From: Cecembia lonarensis LW9
GTDB taxonomy: Bacteria > Bacteroidota > Bacteroidia > Cytophagales > Cyclobacteriaceae
NCBI RefSeq assembly: GCF_000298295.1
Contig: NZ_AMGM01000049.1
Span: 1 to 34,006, forward strand
Reading direction: 5' to 3'
DNA: 34,006 bases
Shown here: piece after piece, positions 17,750-26,111 of the stretch
How positions within the stretch are numbered: the stretch's first letter is position 1
How the letters are laid out: each line of letters begins with the position of its first letter
Notes under the pieces: generated by a model
Database searches by the model: none
Seen by the model: the letters and a program-made list of their open reading frames with translations, nothing else
What the model was told of the DNA's origin: nothing
Position numbers and translations under genes: made by a program

Positions 17750-18361
17750 TTAATGCATACGGTCGCCTCTGACTTCCAATTCTTTTATGACTTCAGCTTC
17801 ATAAGTCAGCCACTCCTGCCAACGTTTATTTACCTTTTCCAGCTCATGTATACTTCTTGCCAATTCTATAAAGTTGACGTAATGTCCGGCCTCAGACACC
17901 ATCAGTTCATAATAAAACTTTTTCAGCTCATCGTCTTGAACGTGCTTTGAAAGCAATTTAAACCGCTCGCAACTCCTGGCCTCAATCAATGCATTCATCA
18001 GTAAATACTCAGACAGCTGCTGGGCTCTACTACCTCCTTTTTTAATAAACTGAGAAAGCTTTACCACATATTCATCCTTTCTTGGTTTACCCAGTGGGTA
18101 GTTTCTTTTTTTCAAGTGATCCATGACCCTTTCAAAATGCCCCCACTCTTCTGCTACGACTGGGGTTAAGGTATCTACCAATTCTGGAAAATCAAAAAAA
18201 TTAACAATCAGGGAAATACAGGAAGATGCTGCTTTTTGCTCACAATAGGCATGATCTACCAGGATATCTTCAATATTCATTTCAGCAATGTTTACCCATC
18301 GGGGATCCGTCGGCAACTGGAGATGCAACATTTTTTGTTTTGTACTTTCTTCCCAACTCAT
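17750..18361 (-). CDS. miaE: tRNA-(ms2io6A)37 hydroxylase MiaE
   Basis: Non-haem diiron enzyme that hydroxylates the isopentenyl side chain of 2-methylthio-N6-isopentenyladenosine 37 in tRNA (203 residues, normal length). Ferritin-like helices carry the expected ligands: E41 in DHAYCEQKA, E72 and H75 in EEWGHF, E127 in EARSCERF, and E157 with H160 in SEAGHY. These residue assignments follow the family pattern by eye. It begins 3 bp after the porin stop, so it belongs to the lpxK-porin-miaE unit, and 105 bp separates it from the permease downstream. The pairing is positional; no functional link to the envelope genes is known. Confidence 0.92.
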   Translation of the reverse strand: MSWEESTKQKMLHLQLPTDPRWVNIAEMNIEDILVDHAYCEQKAASSCISLIVNFFDFPELVDTLTPVVAEEWGHFERVMDHLKKRNYPLGKPRKDEYVVKLSQFIKKGGSRAQQLSEYLLMNALIEARSCERFKLLSKHVQDDELKKFYYELMVSEAGHYVNFIELARSIHELEKVNKRWQEWLTYEAEVIKELEVRGDRMH

Positions 18362-18364
18362 AAA

Positions 18365-20326
18365 TCAATCGAATAAGGGCCAGCTAATACCAATATCCAA
18401 TACCCTTCTTAATCCTGTATAGAAAGGTGTGACGAAATAGCCTGGCTGCTCAAGCATATTTATATTTAAATGATTAAATCTTAATAAAATTCTTGTCCGG
18501 TTGATCCTGGCATTTAAAAAAAAGTCTATGACCGGATAGGCAAAAACATTAAAATCATTTTGGAGGAAAAACTGCTGCATGGCAGGATTATAATTCATCG
18601 CAAAATTATCCCCCCTGTATCTACCTTCTAGACCAATCTGAATAAAGAGATTTTCATTAAACAGTGGACTGTCGTAATAAATCCTGGAATTAATCACCCA
18701 GTCAGGAATCCTGAAGTTTTCAGCCGATGAACCTGATAGAATTGTATAATAAGCCTCTGATTCCCAAAAAAACTTTTGCCTGATATTGAAAATAGATTTA
18801 AACCCAGGAATCAGCATAAAAGCATCGCCTGAGGCCTGAGCTGCCTGTTGCGCTTCATTAAAAAATACAAAATTGTTCACCCTGTTAATGGTCACATTAG
18901 GCCGCAAAGCCCAACTTTTAAAATCCAGCTTCATCAACCCTTTAACCTGATCTACGCCAATATTGCTAAAGTTATTGGTCCATTGATGATGATTGCCAAA
19001 GTACATCATCTGCATGGAGGTTGGCTTGTAAATGGCCTTGGTGTAAGATGCCTCTAACCAAGGTGAAATAAACAATCCCTGTAACCTAAATGCCCCTGGA
19101 AGCAGGTATTCACCTTCGGCTTCAAATCTCCACTGTTCATTGATTTCTCCCCGTAATGCTCCACCCAAAAAGAGCTCATTGAACCTGTTGGGGGCTTCAA
19201 AGCTAGGACTTCTCATGCTACCGGTTCTGAACCTTACAAATGCATTGTAATACAATGGTCCGATGTCCCCTTTAAAACCTGCCTCATTTCGCCATACTGT
19301 AAATGTATTGAGGTTGCGGGTAGTATCCTGATTGTTGAATCGGTCCGGATTAAAGTTTACAAAAAATAAGGAGTCTGCTGTATTAAGATTGGCAAAAAAG
19401 GAAACCTCCTGTTTTTTCCTGTCAAAAATATGATAAACCTGCCATCCTTTGACAAGCTCATATTCATGGTATAGATGTACTTCTTGCCTTAAATCTGAGG
19501 CACGGGCATTTCTGAGCCAAACTTTGGCATCCTCATAAGCAAATAAGATGGAGTTTTCGTCAAATTCGGGCGGTATAATCCCCCCCTGCTCGTTGACCTT
19601 ATGTTTCATTCTTGAGAAATTGGCCAATAAAAAGTACTTCTCATTCTCTGACTTATAATTGGTGTGGAAAGAATAACTGTTATTATCGGTTAAATTATCA
19701 TCCCGAGCACTGGGATTGAGTGTTTTCCTGGCCCTGATGGTGTTCAGGTTAAACCCTACATTCCACCTTGGATTGACATTTCTAGCAAAAGCCAAATCCA
19801 ACATGTTTCTATTACCTCCGCCCCAAAATGCATTCATCTGCGTATAAGGCGATTTGGTATCGTAATACTTCATGCTGTCAGAAGCATTGAAATAAAGATC
19901 ATAGGCATGAAAACCTGATGTGGTCCCAATCATTTTTGGGACTTGGTAAAAAATCGGCATTGCTGCACTCCCAATATTGCCCAGATCCTGGTACATCCAC
20001 CCTGATTTGGCTACAGGCTCATAATTGTGGAAATTATTTAAGATGGTATCGATTTCATATTTTTGTATCCTATTTTTCCGGACATCCTTTTCAAAAAAAT
20101 ATAAGGTGGTTTTGGGCCCAAAAACCATTTTGGTGGAATCATCGATAAGTTTTCTCCTGCCTCCTTCCTCTATTTGCCTGTCAGGATCCTGCTGTTGCTG
20201 CCCCTGCATTCCTGGAGGAGCTTGGCGCTGCTGTCCCTGCAAAGGCCGAATGGGCACAGGATTTTGGGCAAAGGCTTCAATTGCACCAAAAACTAAAACA
20301 AAAAAAACCGCAATTTTAAATCTCAC
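18365..20326 (-). CDS. Bacteroidota 'putative porin' outer-membrane beta-barrel
   Basis: Large exported barrel protein (653 residues) of the Bacteroidota putative-porin family (Porin_10-like). A signal peptide ends at AFAQ (residue 21). A Pro/Gln-rich low-complexity linker follows (about 22-50, repeated QQ and PP), and then the characteristic beginning ending in LGNIGSAAMPIFYQ with GFHAYDLYF after it. The rest alternates aromatic and polar residues as in amphipathic strands and ends in the aromatic WPLFD. Its start overlaps the lpxK stop region by 11 bp, and miaE begins 3 bp behind its stop, so expression is tied to lipid A synthesis. The transported solute is unknown. Overall family assignment is good; the porin function itself is inferred from the barrel pattern. 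Confidence 0.8.
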   Translation of the reverse strand: MRFKIAVFFVLVFGAIEAFAQNPVPIRPLQGQQRQAPPGMQGQQQQDPDRQIEEGGRRKLIDDSTKMVFGPKTTLYFFEKDVRKNRIQKYEIDTILNNFHNYEPVAKSGWMYQDLGNIGSAAMPIFYQVPKMIGTTSGFHAYDLYFNASDSMKYYDTKSPYTQMNAFWGGGNRNMLDLAFARNVNPRWNVGFNLNTIRARKTLNPSARDDNLTDNNSYSFHTNYKSENEKYFLLANFSRMKHKVNEQGGIIPPEFDENSILFAYEDAKVWLRNARASDLRQEVHLYHEYELVKGWQVYHIFDRKKQEVSFFANLNTADSLFFVNFNPDRFNNQDTTRNLNTFTVWRNEAGFKGDIGPLYYNAFVRFRTGSMRSPSFEAPNRFNELFLGGALRGEINEQWRFEAEGEYLLPGAFRLQGLFISPWLEASYTKAIYKPTSMQMMYFGNHHQWTNNFSNIGVDQVKGLMKLDFKSWALRPNVTINRVNNFVFFNEAQQAAQASGDAFMLIPGFKSIFNIRQKFFWESEAYYTILSGSSAENFRIPDWVINSRIYYDSPLFNENLFIQIGLEGRYRGDNFAMNYNPAMQQFFLQNDFNVFAYPVIDFFLNARINRTRILLRFNHLNINMLEQPGYFVTPFYTGLRRVLDIGISWPLFD

Positions 20327-21371
20327 TGTGCCTGTATTTTTCCGCTACTATATCTTCCACTTTTCTTTTAAGCCACATCTGGCAATCAGGATCCATCCTT
20401 ACTTTGACGGGCAGGACAAAAATCGGAATTTCTGCCAAATATTCATGAAATGCTGGATTTTTTAGTTTGACTGCATCTTTTTCTGTAGTCAAAACCATGA
20501 CATCGCCCCCATTGCCTACCGAATTACGGATTTTTGTGAGATCAGCCGCTTTATAGAAATAATGATCTCCAAAATTGAATCGTGCCACTACTTCATACTT
20601 GGCATTCACCTCCTCAAACAATAAGCTATCATTGGCAATACCTGAAACCAAAACAACTTTTTTCTTCTTTTCTTGTACATTTAAATCCATGGCATATGGC
20701 TCACCATAGACCATCTTGGCAAAACAAACTTTTGCTGCTGTAAACTTTTTGATTTTTGAGGAGTACGCATGTTTTTCCTGCGCGGTAACATCAGATGGCG
20801 TTTTGGTCACCACCACCAAATCTGCCCGACTTGCACCGCGAGCACTTTCCCTTAATGTCCCTAAAGGCAACACATAATCATCAAAAAAAGGTTTTTGAAA
20901 AGTCGTAAGCAATATGCTGAAATCGGCTTTTACATAACGGTGCTGAAATGCATCATCTAAAATAACCAACCGAGTCTCTGGTTTTATACCCATGATTTCA
21001 GGAATCGCCATCACCCTGTCTTCTCCCACTGCAACAGCTATTTCAGGGCCATATTTTGAAAAAATCTGAAAAGGCTCATCTCCTATTTCCCTAGGCCCTA
21101 AGACCCCATCTGCAAGTCTAAACCCTCTCGTTTTCCTTCCATACCCCCTACTAAGGGTAGCCATTTGAAATTGATCCCGAAAATTCTCTATCAGGTACTC
21201 CACCATAGGAGTCTTACCTGAACCTCCCAAGTTTAAATTGCCTACCACGAGCGTTGGAACGCTGAATTCAGTGCGCTTTTTAATCCCTTTATCAAACATC
21301 AAATTGCGCAGGGAAGTGATTCCGGTGTACATCAAATAAAAAGGATAAAGCAAGGGGCTATACCAGCGCAT
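20316..21371 (-). CDS. lpxK: Tetraacyldisaccharide 4'-kinase LpxK
   Basis: Inner-membrane-associated P-loop kinase that phosphorylates the 4' position of the lipid A disaccharide precursor, giving lipid IVA. The protein is 351 residues, standard for Bacteroidota. An N-terminal hydrophobic helix (about 5-20) anchors it. The Walker A sequence GNLNLGGSGKT runs from 44 to 54 with K53. GYGRKTRGF follows, then the LDDAFQHR motif typical of LpxK and VVVTKTP. It starts 41 bp from the divergent Nif3-like gene and is first in the run lpxK-porin-miaE, with an 11-bp overlap to the porin gene. Confidence 0.95.
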   Translation of the reverse strand: MRWYSPLLYPFYLMYTGITSLRNLMFDKGIKKRTEFSVPTLVVGNLNLGGSGKTPMVEYLIENFRDQFQMATLSRGYGRKTRGFRLADGVLGPREIGDEPFQIFSKYGPEIAVAVGEDRVMAIPEIMGIKPETRLVILDDAFQHRYVKADFSILLTTFQKPFFDDYVLPLGTLRESARGASRADLVVVTKTPSDVTAQEKHAYSSKIKKFTAAKVCFAKMVYGEPYAMDLNVQEKKKKVVLVSGIANDSLLFEEVNAKYEVVARFNFGDHYFYKAADLTKIRNSVGNGGDVMVLTTEKDAVKLKNPAFHEYLAEIPIFVLPVKVRMDPDCQMWLKRKVEDIVAEKYRHSEI

Positions 21372-21384
21372 CGGTTAATTTTCT

Positions 21385-21392
21385 TAATTTTG
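21385..21392 (+). promoter_or_regulatory. Candidate -7 promoter box for the Nif3-like gene
   Basis: TAATTTTG matches the Bacteroidota -7 consensus TAnnTTTG exactly and lies 21 bp before the ATG at 21413, within the 41-bp divergent gap with lpxK. No convincing -33 TTG element sits at the right distance, and the area is AT-rich, so chance is possible. Confidence 0.35.
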
Positions 21393-21412
21393 GACAAAGT
21401 AAAATAAAAATT

Positions 21413-22513
21413 ATGGTTTACAAGATTCAGGACATTGTTTCTTACCTCGAAAAAGTAGCTCCGCCAAGCTATCAAGAATCTTATGATAACTCAGGATTGA
21501 TAACAGGCAATCTTTCAGATGATGTCAAGGGTATTTTATGCAGTTTGGACGCTACTGAAGAAGTTATTGATGAGGCCATTTCTTTGGGATGTAACTTGGT
21601 TATTGCCCACCACCCCATTATTTTTAAAGGACTGAAAAGCCTTACCGGAAAGAACTATGTAGAAAGAACCGTAATCAAGGCGATCAAGCATGACATTGCC
21701 ATTTATGCCATACATACCAACCTGGACCATGTTGCACACGGAGTAAACAAAAAAATTGCAGATAAAATCGGACTCGTCAAAACCTCTATCCTACAACCCA
21801 AAAAAGCCCTTCTTTCAAAACTGGTTACTTTTGTGCCGTTTGAAGCCAAACAAAAAGTCCTCACTGCTCTTTTCGAAGCAGGAGCCGGGGAAATTGGGGC
21901 CTATGCCGGTTGCAGCTTTATCTCTGAGGGAATAGGGACATTCACCCCATCTGATCAGGCCAATCCACATAAAGGATCCAAAGGATCGCCCCACGAAGAG
22001 CCGGAAGCGAGAATAGAAGTATTGTTGCCATCATTTTTGGAAAAAAAGGTTTTAGCCGCCCTTAAAATATCTCACCCTTATGAAGAAGTGGCTTATTATA
22101 TGCATCAATTGGAAAATGAAAACCAACTGGTAGGCGCTGGAATGGTGGGCGAATTAGCCTACCCCGTAGATGAGCTTGAGTTTTTGAAGTCCCTTAAGTC
22201 CAATATGGACCTGCAGGTCATCAAACATACCCAACTTTTGGGTAAGCCGATCCAGAAAGTAGCGCTCTGCGGAGGTGCCGGAATATTTCTTTTGCCCTTA
22301 GCTAAGCGTTCAGGAGCAGAAATTTTCATTACTTCTGATATCAAATACCATGAATTCTTTGATGCTGAAAATCAGATTATTGTGTGCGATATAGGGCATT
22401 ATGAAAGTGAAATTTTCACAAAAGAATTATTGGTAGAGATATTGTCGCAAAAATTTACTAATATTGCACTCTATTTGACAAAAGTAGTTACGAATCCCAT
22501 AACTTACCTATAG
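21413..22513 (+). CDS. Nif3-like dinuclear metal centre protein
   Basis: Member of the NIF3/YbgI/YqfO family (366 residues), hexameric toroid proteins with a two-metal site. Expected metal ligands are visible: H66-H67 in AHHPIIFKG, D105 in HTNLDHVAHGVN, and a C-terminal His/Glu in CDIGHYESE. The length exceeds the roughly 250 residues of the minimal form because of an inserted middle domain (about 125-230, starting with LVTFVPFEAKQKVLTALF) of the YqfO/CutA-like type. The molecular role is unsettled; GTP cyclohydrolase I type 2 annotations are not well supported. The zinc-ribbon gene follows after 3 bp, a pairing that is widely conserved in Bacteroidota. Confidence 0.92.
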   Translation: MVYKIQDIVSYLEKVAPPSYQESYDNSGLITGNLSDDVKGILCSLDATEEVIDEAISLGCNLVIAHHPIIFKGLKSLTGKNYVERTVIKAIKHDIAIYAIHTNLDHVAHGVNKKIADKIGLVKTSILQPKKALLSKLVTFVPFEAKQKVLTALFEAGAGEIGAYAGCSFISEGIGTFTPSDQANPHKGSKGSPHEEPEARIEVLLPSFLEKKVLAALKISHPYEEVAYYMHQLENENQLVGAGMVGELAYPVDELEFLKSLKSNMDLQVIKHTQLLGKPIQKVALCGGAGIFLLPLAKRSGAEIFITSDIKYHEFFDAENQIIVCDIGHYESEIFTKELLVEILSQKFTNIALYLTKVVTNPITYL

Positions 22514-22516
22514 TAC

Positions 22517-23281
22517 ATGGAAAGTACAGTTGCACAAAAGCTTGAAGCCTTATTAAACCTTCAAAAAATAGATTCCAGACTCGACGCAATTTTTAAAGTT
22601 AGAGGAGCCCTTCCAGAAGAAGTTCAAGACCTTGAGGATGAAATAGCAGGATACGAGACGAGACTAGATAAATTCAATCAAGATATTGTCGCTCTTGAAG
22701 ATGACATCAAAAGATTCAAAGAAAACATCAAAGAATCTGAGAAACTGATCAAGAAATACCAAGAGCAGCAGATGAATGTCCGAAATAACAGAGAGTACGA
22801 CGCCATCACCAAAGAATTGGAACTTCAGGACTTGGAAATTCAGGTTTCCAAAAAGAAAATCGGTGAGGCTCAGGCCAAAATCGAGAATAAAAACAAGGAT
22901 GTTGATGAGTTGAAAGACCACTTGAAAGAAAGACAAAAAGATCTGACCAACAAGCAGGAAGAGCTCACAACCATCGTATCGGAAAGTGAAACTGAAGAAA
23001 ACAAGTTAAAAGCCGATAGAGACAAAGCGGTTAAAAAAATTGAAGACCGGCTTTACAAATCTTACTCCAAAATCAGAAACAATGCCAAGAATGGTTTGGC
23101 CGTTGTCATGGTCAAAAGAGGAGCGTGCGGCGGTTGTTTCAATGTGGTACCTCCACAAAGACAAGCGGATATCCGTGAAAAGAAAAAATTGATCGTTTGT
23201 GAGCATTGCGGTAGAGTATTTGCAGGTGTAGAAGATGAAATCGAGGAAGAACCGGTAAAGAAAAAAAGAAGCAGAGCTTAA
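22517..23281 (+). CDS. Coiled-coil protein with C-terminal C4 zinc ribbon (zf-RING_7 type)
   Basis: A 254-residue protein with a long charged coiled coil (about 8-185, heptad-like Leu/Ile spacing, rich in Glu, Lys and Asp) and a C-terminal zinc ribbon formed by C204-x2-C207 and C228-x2-C231 (GACGGCF and CEHCG). A basic KKKRSRA tail closes it. This is the family also called 'C4-type zinc ribbon domain-containing protein'. Related proteins include CT398 of Chlamydia, which binds sigma-54 and secretion components, but no general function is proven. It is immediately downstream of the Nif3-like gene and is closed by a strong terminator. Confidence 0.9.
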   Translation: MESTVAQKLEALLNLQKIDSRLDAIFKVRGALPEEVQDLEDEIAGYETRLDKFNQDIVALEDDIKRFKENIKESEKLIKKYQEQQMNVRNNREYDAITKELELQDLEIQVSKKKIGEAQAKIENKNKDVDELKDHLKERQKDLTNKQEELTTIVSESETEENKLKADRDKAVKKIEDRLYKSYSKIRNNAKNGLAVVMVKRGACGGCFNVVPPQRQADIREKKKLIVCEHCGRVFAGVEDEIEEEPVKKKRSRA

Positions 23282-23292
23282 TTAAAGAGTTT

Positions 23293-23320
23293 AAAAGCCC
23301 GAATAATTCGGGCTTTTTCT
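23293..23320 (+). terminator. Intrinsic terminator after the zinc-ribbon gene
   Basis: Perfect 11-bp stem AAAAGCCCGAA / TTCGGGCTTTT with a 3-nt TAA loop, running into T5CT5. It starts 12 bp after the stop. Because it is followed by T and preceded by A runs it can also work partly on the other strand, but no minus-strand gene ends here. Confidence 0.92.
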
Positions 23321-23391
23321 TTTTAACGACATTTTATTTTGATTTCAAACAATTCATTGCCTTACACGTATTTATTTCATAAATTACCGCA

Positions 23392-23817
23392 ATGAAAAAG
23401 ATTTTGATTACGCTTATCATGACTTTTATATACACCACTGGTTTTTCCAACAACCCTGGTGATAAGACCTTTTTGATTCTATTTGATAAGGCAGAGTTAA
23501 AAAATCACAAGACCACACCGGATTACATAGAGATGAGCCTGATGAATATTTTTAAGACCAGAGCTTATACGGGTAATTCTGATGCTGCAATTTTGGTTAA
23601 GGTTCCTTACGAAAATCTGGATGAATGTCAGTTGGGCTATATTTTTGTACGGCTAAATAATAAAACAGTGGTGCCATTACAGGATATTGCACTGAAAATT
23701 ATTGATTTGGATCAATCAAAAAACACCTTCAACCACCTTCTTTCTTCTTTGGAAGATGACAAAAACAGTAAAAACAAAAAATCTTCAAAACCCCTTAAAA
23801 CAACTCCAAGTCCTTAA
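23392..23817 (+). CDS. Unknown small exported protein with Lys/Ser-rich tail
   Basis: I do not recognise a family. The 141-residue product begins with a signal peptide (MKKILITLIMTFIYTTGFSNN, cleavage near residue 19-20) and has a compact central part with alternating hydrophobic strands (KTFLILFDKAEL, AAILVKVPYENL, LGYIFVRLNN, DIALKIIDLD). The last roughly 20 residues are Lys, Ser and Pro rich and probably disordered. One Cys (in DECQLGY) is present, with no lipobox, so a periplasmic soluble protein is the best guess. It lies behind a terminator and therefore needs its own promoter. Its last 23 bp overlap the 3' end of the convergent histidine phosphatase gene. Confidence 0.7.
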   Translation: MKKILITLIMTFIYTTGFSNNPGDKTFLILFDKAELKNHKTTPDYIEMSLMNIFKTRAYTGNSDAAILVKVPYENLDECQLGYIFVRLNNKTVVPLQDIALKIIDLDQSKNTFNHLLSSLEDDKNSKNKKSSKPLKTTPSP

Positions 23818-24424
23818 GGTGCTCCCCTGAATTGTATTTTTCTATCCTGAATGTTCCTGATTGATTTTGATTGAGGACATAAAGGCCTAGATTTTGGTGC
23901 TTGAACAAGTCCATATATCTCAAATCATAGCCCAAGAGCAAACTGATCAACACACGCATAGCCCTTCCATGCATACAAACCAATATGACACCCTCGGGCT
24001 GTGCAAGTATCTTATCAATGCCCTTCTTCAATCTTTTGGCAACTATATTAGGACTTTCTCCCCCTTCTATGGCGTAATCCAAGTTCCCGGAGGACCATTG
24101 TGCTAACATGTGTTCATAGTATTTATTTTCTTCCGGCGTCATAGGAACGCCTTCATACCTTCCCCAAGAAATTTCATTGAGCTCAGGCACTGCTTCATGG
24201 GGTATCCCAAGTTCCAGGAAACCCTCAACGGATTGTTTGGTTCGCTGCAGACCTGTATAAAACACTTTTTCAAAAGGTACATTTTTATAAAATTCAAAAA
24301 ATGCAGCAGCCTGACGCTGACCGTTCCTGTTTAACGGGGCATCTATTCCACTTCCCTGAACCACTCCTCTAAGGTTATAATCTGTCTGACCGTGTCTAAC
24401 GAGGTAAATTTTTTTACTTAGCAA
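23795..24424 (-). CDS. Histidine phosphatase family protein (phosphoglycerate-mutase-like)
   Basis: Branch-1 histidine phosphatase (209 residues). The phospho-accepting motif R10-H11-G12 (LVRHGQTDYN) is near the N-terminus, and the second His lies in VLVCMHGRAMRVL. A Glu in the ELNEISWGRYEG segment provides the usual acid. Family members remove phosphate from small metabolites (alpha-ribazole phosphate, phosphoglycerate, sugar phosphates); the substrate cannot be read from the sequence. It is divergent from the menaquinone operon with a 53-bp gap and convergent with the unknown exported protein. Confidence 0.9.
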   Translation of the reverse strand: MLSKKIYLVRHGQTDYNLRGVVQGSGIDAPLNRNGQRQAAAFFEFYKNVPFEKVFYTGLQRTKQSVEGFLELGIPHEAVPELNEISWGRYEGVPMTPEENKYYEHMLAQWSSGNLDYAIEGGESPNIVAKRLKKGIDKILAQPEGVILVCMHGRAMRVLISLLLGYDLRYMDLFKHQNLGLYVLNQNQSGTFRIEKYNSGEHLKDLELF

Positions 24425-24431
24425 GTTTCTT

Positions 24432-24439
24432 TATTTTTG
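24432..24439 (+). promoter_or_regulatory. Candidate -7 promoter box for the menaquinone operon
   Basis: TATTTTTG matches the Bacteroidota TAnnTTTG consensus and is 39 bp before the thioesterase start, in the 53-bp gap to the divergent phosphatase gene. A -33 element is not evident. Base composition makes chance matches likely. Confidence 0.35.
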
Positions 24440-24477
24440 TTTGCGATCTCAAAGAAAAGGCATTTATCCCAAAATAC

Positions 24478-24900
24478 ATGATATTTCCTCCAAACCTTGA
24501 CCTGGACACCCTAAACAACTGGGGAAAAAACACCATGACCGACTTTTTGGACATTCAATTCACTAAAATAGGTGAAGACTTTTTAGAAGCCACCATGCCC
24601 GTTGTAGACAAAACCAAACAACCCCTAGGACTGTTACATGGTGGGGCCAATGTGGTACTGGCGGAAACTTTGGGAAGTGTCGCAGCCACATTGACCATTG
24701 ATAGTAAAAACCAATATTGTGTAGGCCTGGAAATAAACGCAAACCACCTGAAATCCGTAAAGAGTGGATTGGTGAGGGGAGTCACAAAACCCATTCATCT
24801 GGGAAAGAAAACACAGGTTTGGGAAATTAAAGTATACACAGAATCCGGTCATTTGAGTTGTATCAGTAGAATAACCATGGCCGTTTTGGATAAAAAATAA
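24478..24900 (+). CDS. Hotdog-fold thioesterase, probable DHNA-CoA hydrolase (MenI role)
   Basis: Single hotdog-fold thioesterase of the PaaI/EntH/YdiI type (140 residues). The signature LLHGGANVVLAETLGS gives H54-G55-G56 and the candidate catalytic E63, as in YdiI-like enzymes. The TKQP residues just before it are also typical. It is the first gene of a unit with isochorismate synthase (one base between the two genes) and menD, so hydrolysis of 1,4-dihydroxy-2-naphthoyl-CoA in menaquinone synthesis is the most economical role. This is inference from context; broad acyl-CoA housekeeping activity is the alternative. A second possible start at Met20 is less likely because the residues before it are conserved-looking. 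Confidence 0.85.
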   Translation: MIFPPNLDLDTLNNWGKNTMTDFLDIQFTKIGEDFLEATMPVVDKTKQPLGLLHGGANVVLAETLGSVAATLTIDSKNQYCVGLEINANHLKSVKSGLVRGVTKPIHLGKKTQVWEIKVYTESGHLSCISRITMAVLDKK

Positions 24901-24901
24901 C

Positions 24902-26104
24902 ATGCAGAAAGCAGTTGATATAGCCGTTTGGGATTTAGAATATTATTTGGGTTGCCTGATAGCCACAGAAATGCAGGAAGGCAGACAAATAGCCCTCTGG
25001 AGAAAGCCCAAATCAAATATTTTGGAAATTTTAATTGACAAAAGTGAGCAGCCCAAAAGGGTTGAACTCAATATAGAGGAATTGCCCTCAGGGTTTATCG
25101 TTCATCCTTTTGAGGATCAAGTCGATGGCAAGGCTTTTTTCCTCGAAGCGGATAACTACTTTAAGATCGATCTTTCTGTTCCACTTGAGGAACAGGCGGA
25201 TCGGGTAGATCCGCTAAGAAAAACACTTGATCCAGATCAGATCAAAGGGATCATACAAAAAAACCTGGGCCACACCGAGGTGGAAACGGAATTAAAAAGC
25301 AACAGGGCCTGTTCCAAAAAAGACTTTACGGACTTGGTAGAAAAAGGGGTTGAGGCTATCAAAGAGGGCCAACTCATTAAAATTGTACCGGCAAGATTGA
25401 AAAAAAAGGCATTGGGCAAAGGTTTTGACCTGATCAAATCACTTAAAAGTATATTGTATGCTTACCCTAATGCATTTATCAACTTTTTCCACATACCCGG
25501 TGTGGGCACTTGGCTTGGTGCTTCCCCAGAAATCCTAATACAAACAAAAGGGGATGCCTTTTATACCATGTCATTGGCAGGAACACAAAAGGCCAAAGGG
25601 GATAATCCCATGAAAAATGCTGCCTGGACACAAAAAGAAATTGAAGAACAGGCATTGGTGAGCAGGTATATTGTCGATTGCTTTAAGAAAATACGTTTGA
25701 GAGAATATGAAGAAATAGGCCCAAAGACCGTATTGGCCGGTAATCTATTGCATTTAAGGTCAGATTTTAGGGTAGATATGAAAGCGACAAATTTCCCTCA
25801 GTTGGGGTCAGTGATGCTGAAATTGCTTCAGCCAACATCAGCCGTTTGTGGGATGCCAAGAAATAAAGCTTTTGAATTCCTCAGAACATACGAAAAACTG
25901 AACCGTTCTCTATTTGCCGGGTTCATTGGGCCAGTTAATGTAGAAGGAGAAACTTCCATTTATGTAAATTTACGCACCGCTAGACTCACTGAAAAGGAAG
26001 CCTATCTGTATGCAGGAGCGGGTGTAACAGAAGATTCTGTACCTGAAAAAGAATGGGAGGAAACTGAAATGAAATGCGAAATCATCGGAAAACACTTAAA
26101 ATAA
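24902..26104 (+). CDS. menF: Isochorismate synthase MenF
   Basis: Chorismate-binding enzyme (400 residues) converting chorismate to isochorismate, the first step of menaquinone synthesis. Core motifs of the family are present: GVGTWLGASPEIL, MSLAGTQKAKG, KEIEEQALVSRYIVD, QPTSAVCGMPRNKA and LFAGFIGPVNVEG, then the AYLYAGAGVTEDS ending with EWEETEMK, which includes Mg-binding Glu residues of this fold. The N-terminal 100 residues are divergent, as usual. Adjacency to menD makes MenF (rather than EntC, PabB or TrpE) secure. It lies one base behind the thioesterase gene and 7 bp ahead of the menD start. Confidence 0.92.
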   Translation: MQKAVDIAVWDLEYYLGCLIATEMQEGRQIALWRKPKSNILEILIDKSEQPKRVELNIEELPSGFIVHPFEDQVDGKAFFLEADNYFKIDLSVPLEEQADRVDPLRKTLDPDQIKGIIQKNLGHTEVETELKSNRACSKKDFTDLVEKGVEAIKEGQLIKIVPARLKKKALGKGFDLIKSLKSILYAYPNAFINFFHIPGVGTWLGASPEILIQTKGDAFYTMSLAGTQKAKGDNPMKNAAWTQKEIEEQALVSRYIVDCFKKIRLREYEEIGPKTVLAGNLLHLRSDFRVDMKATNFPQLGSVMLKLLQPTSAVCGMPRNKAFEFLRTYEKLNRSLFAGFIGPVNVEGETSIYVNLRTARLTEKEAYLYAGAGVTEDSVPEKEWEETEMKCEIIGKHLK

Positions 26105-26111
26105 ATCTCCA

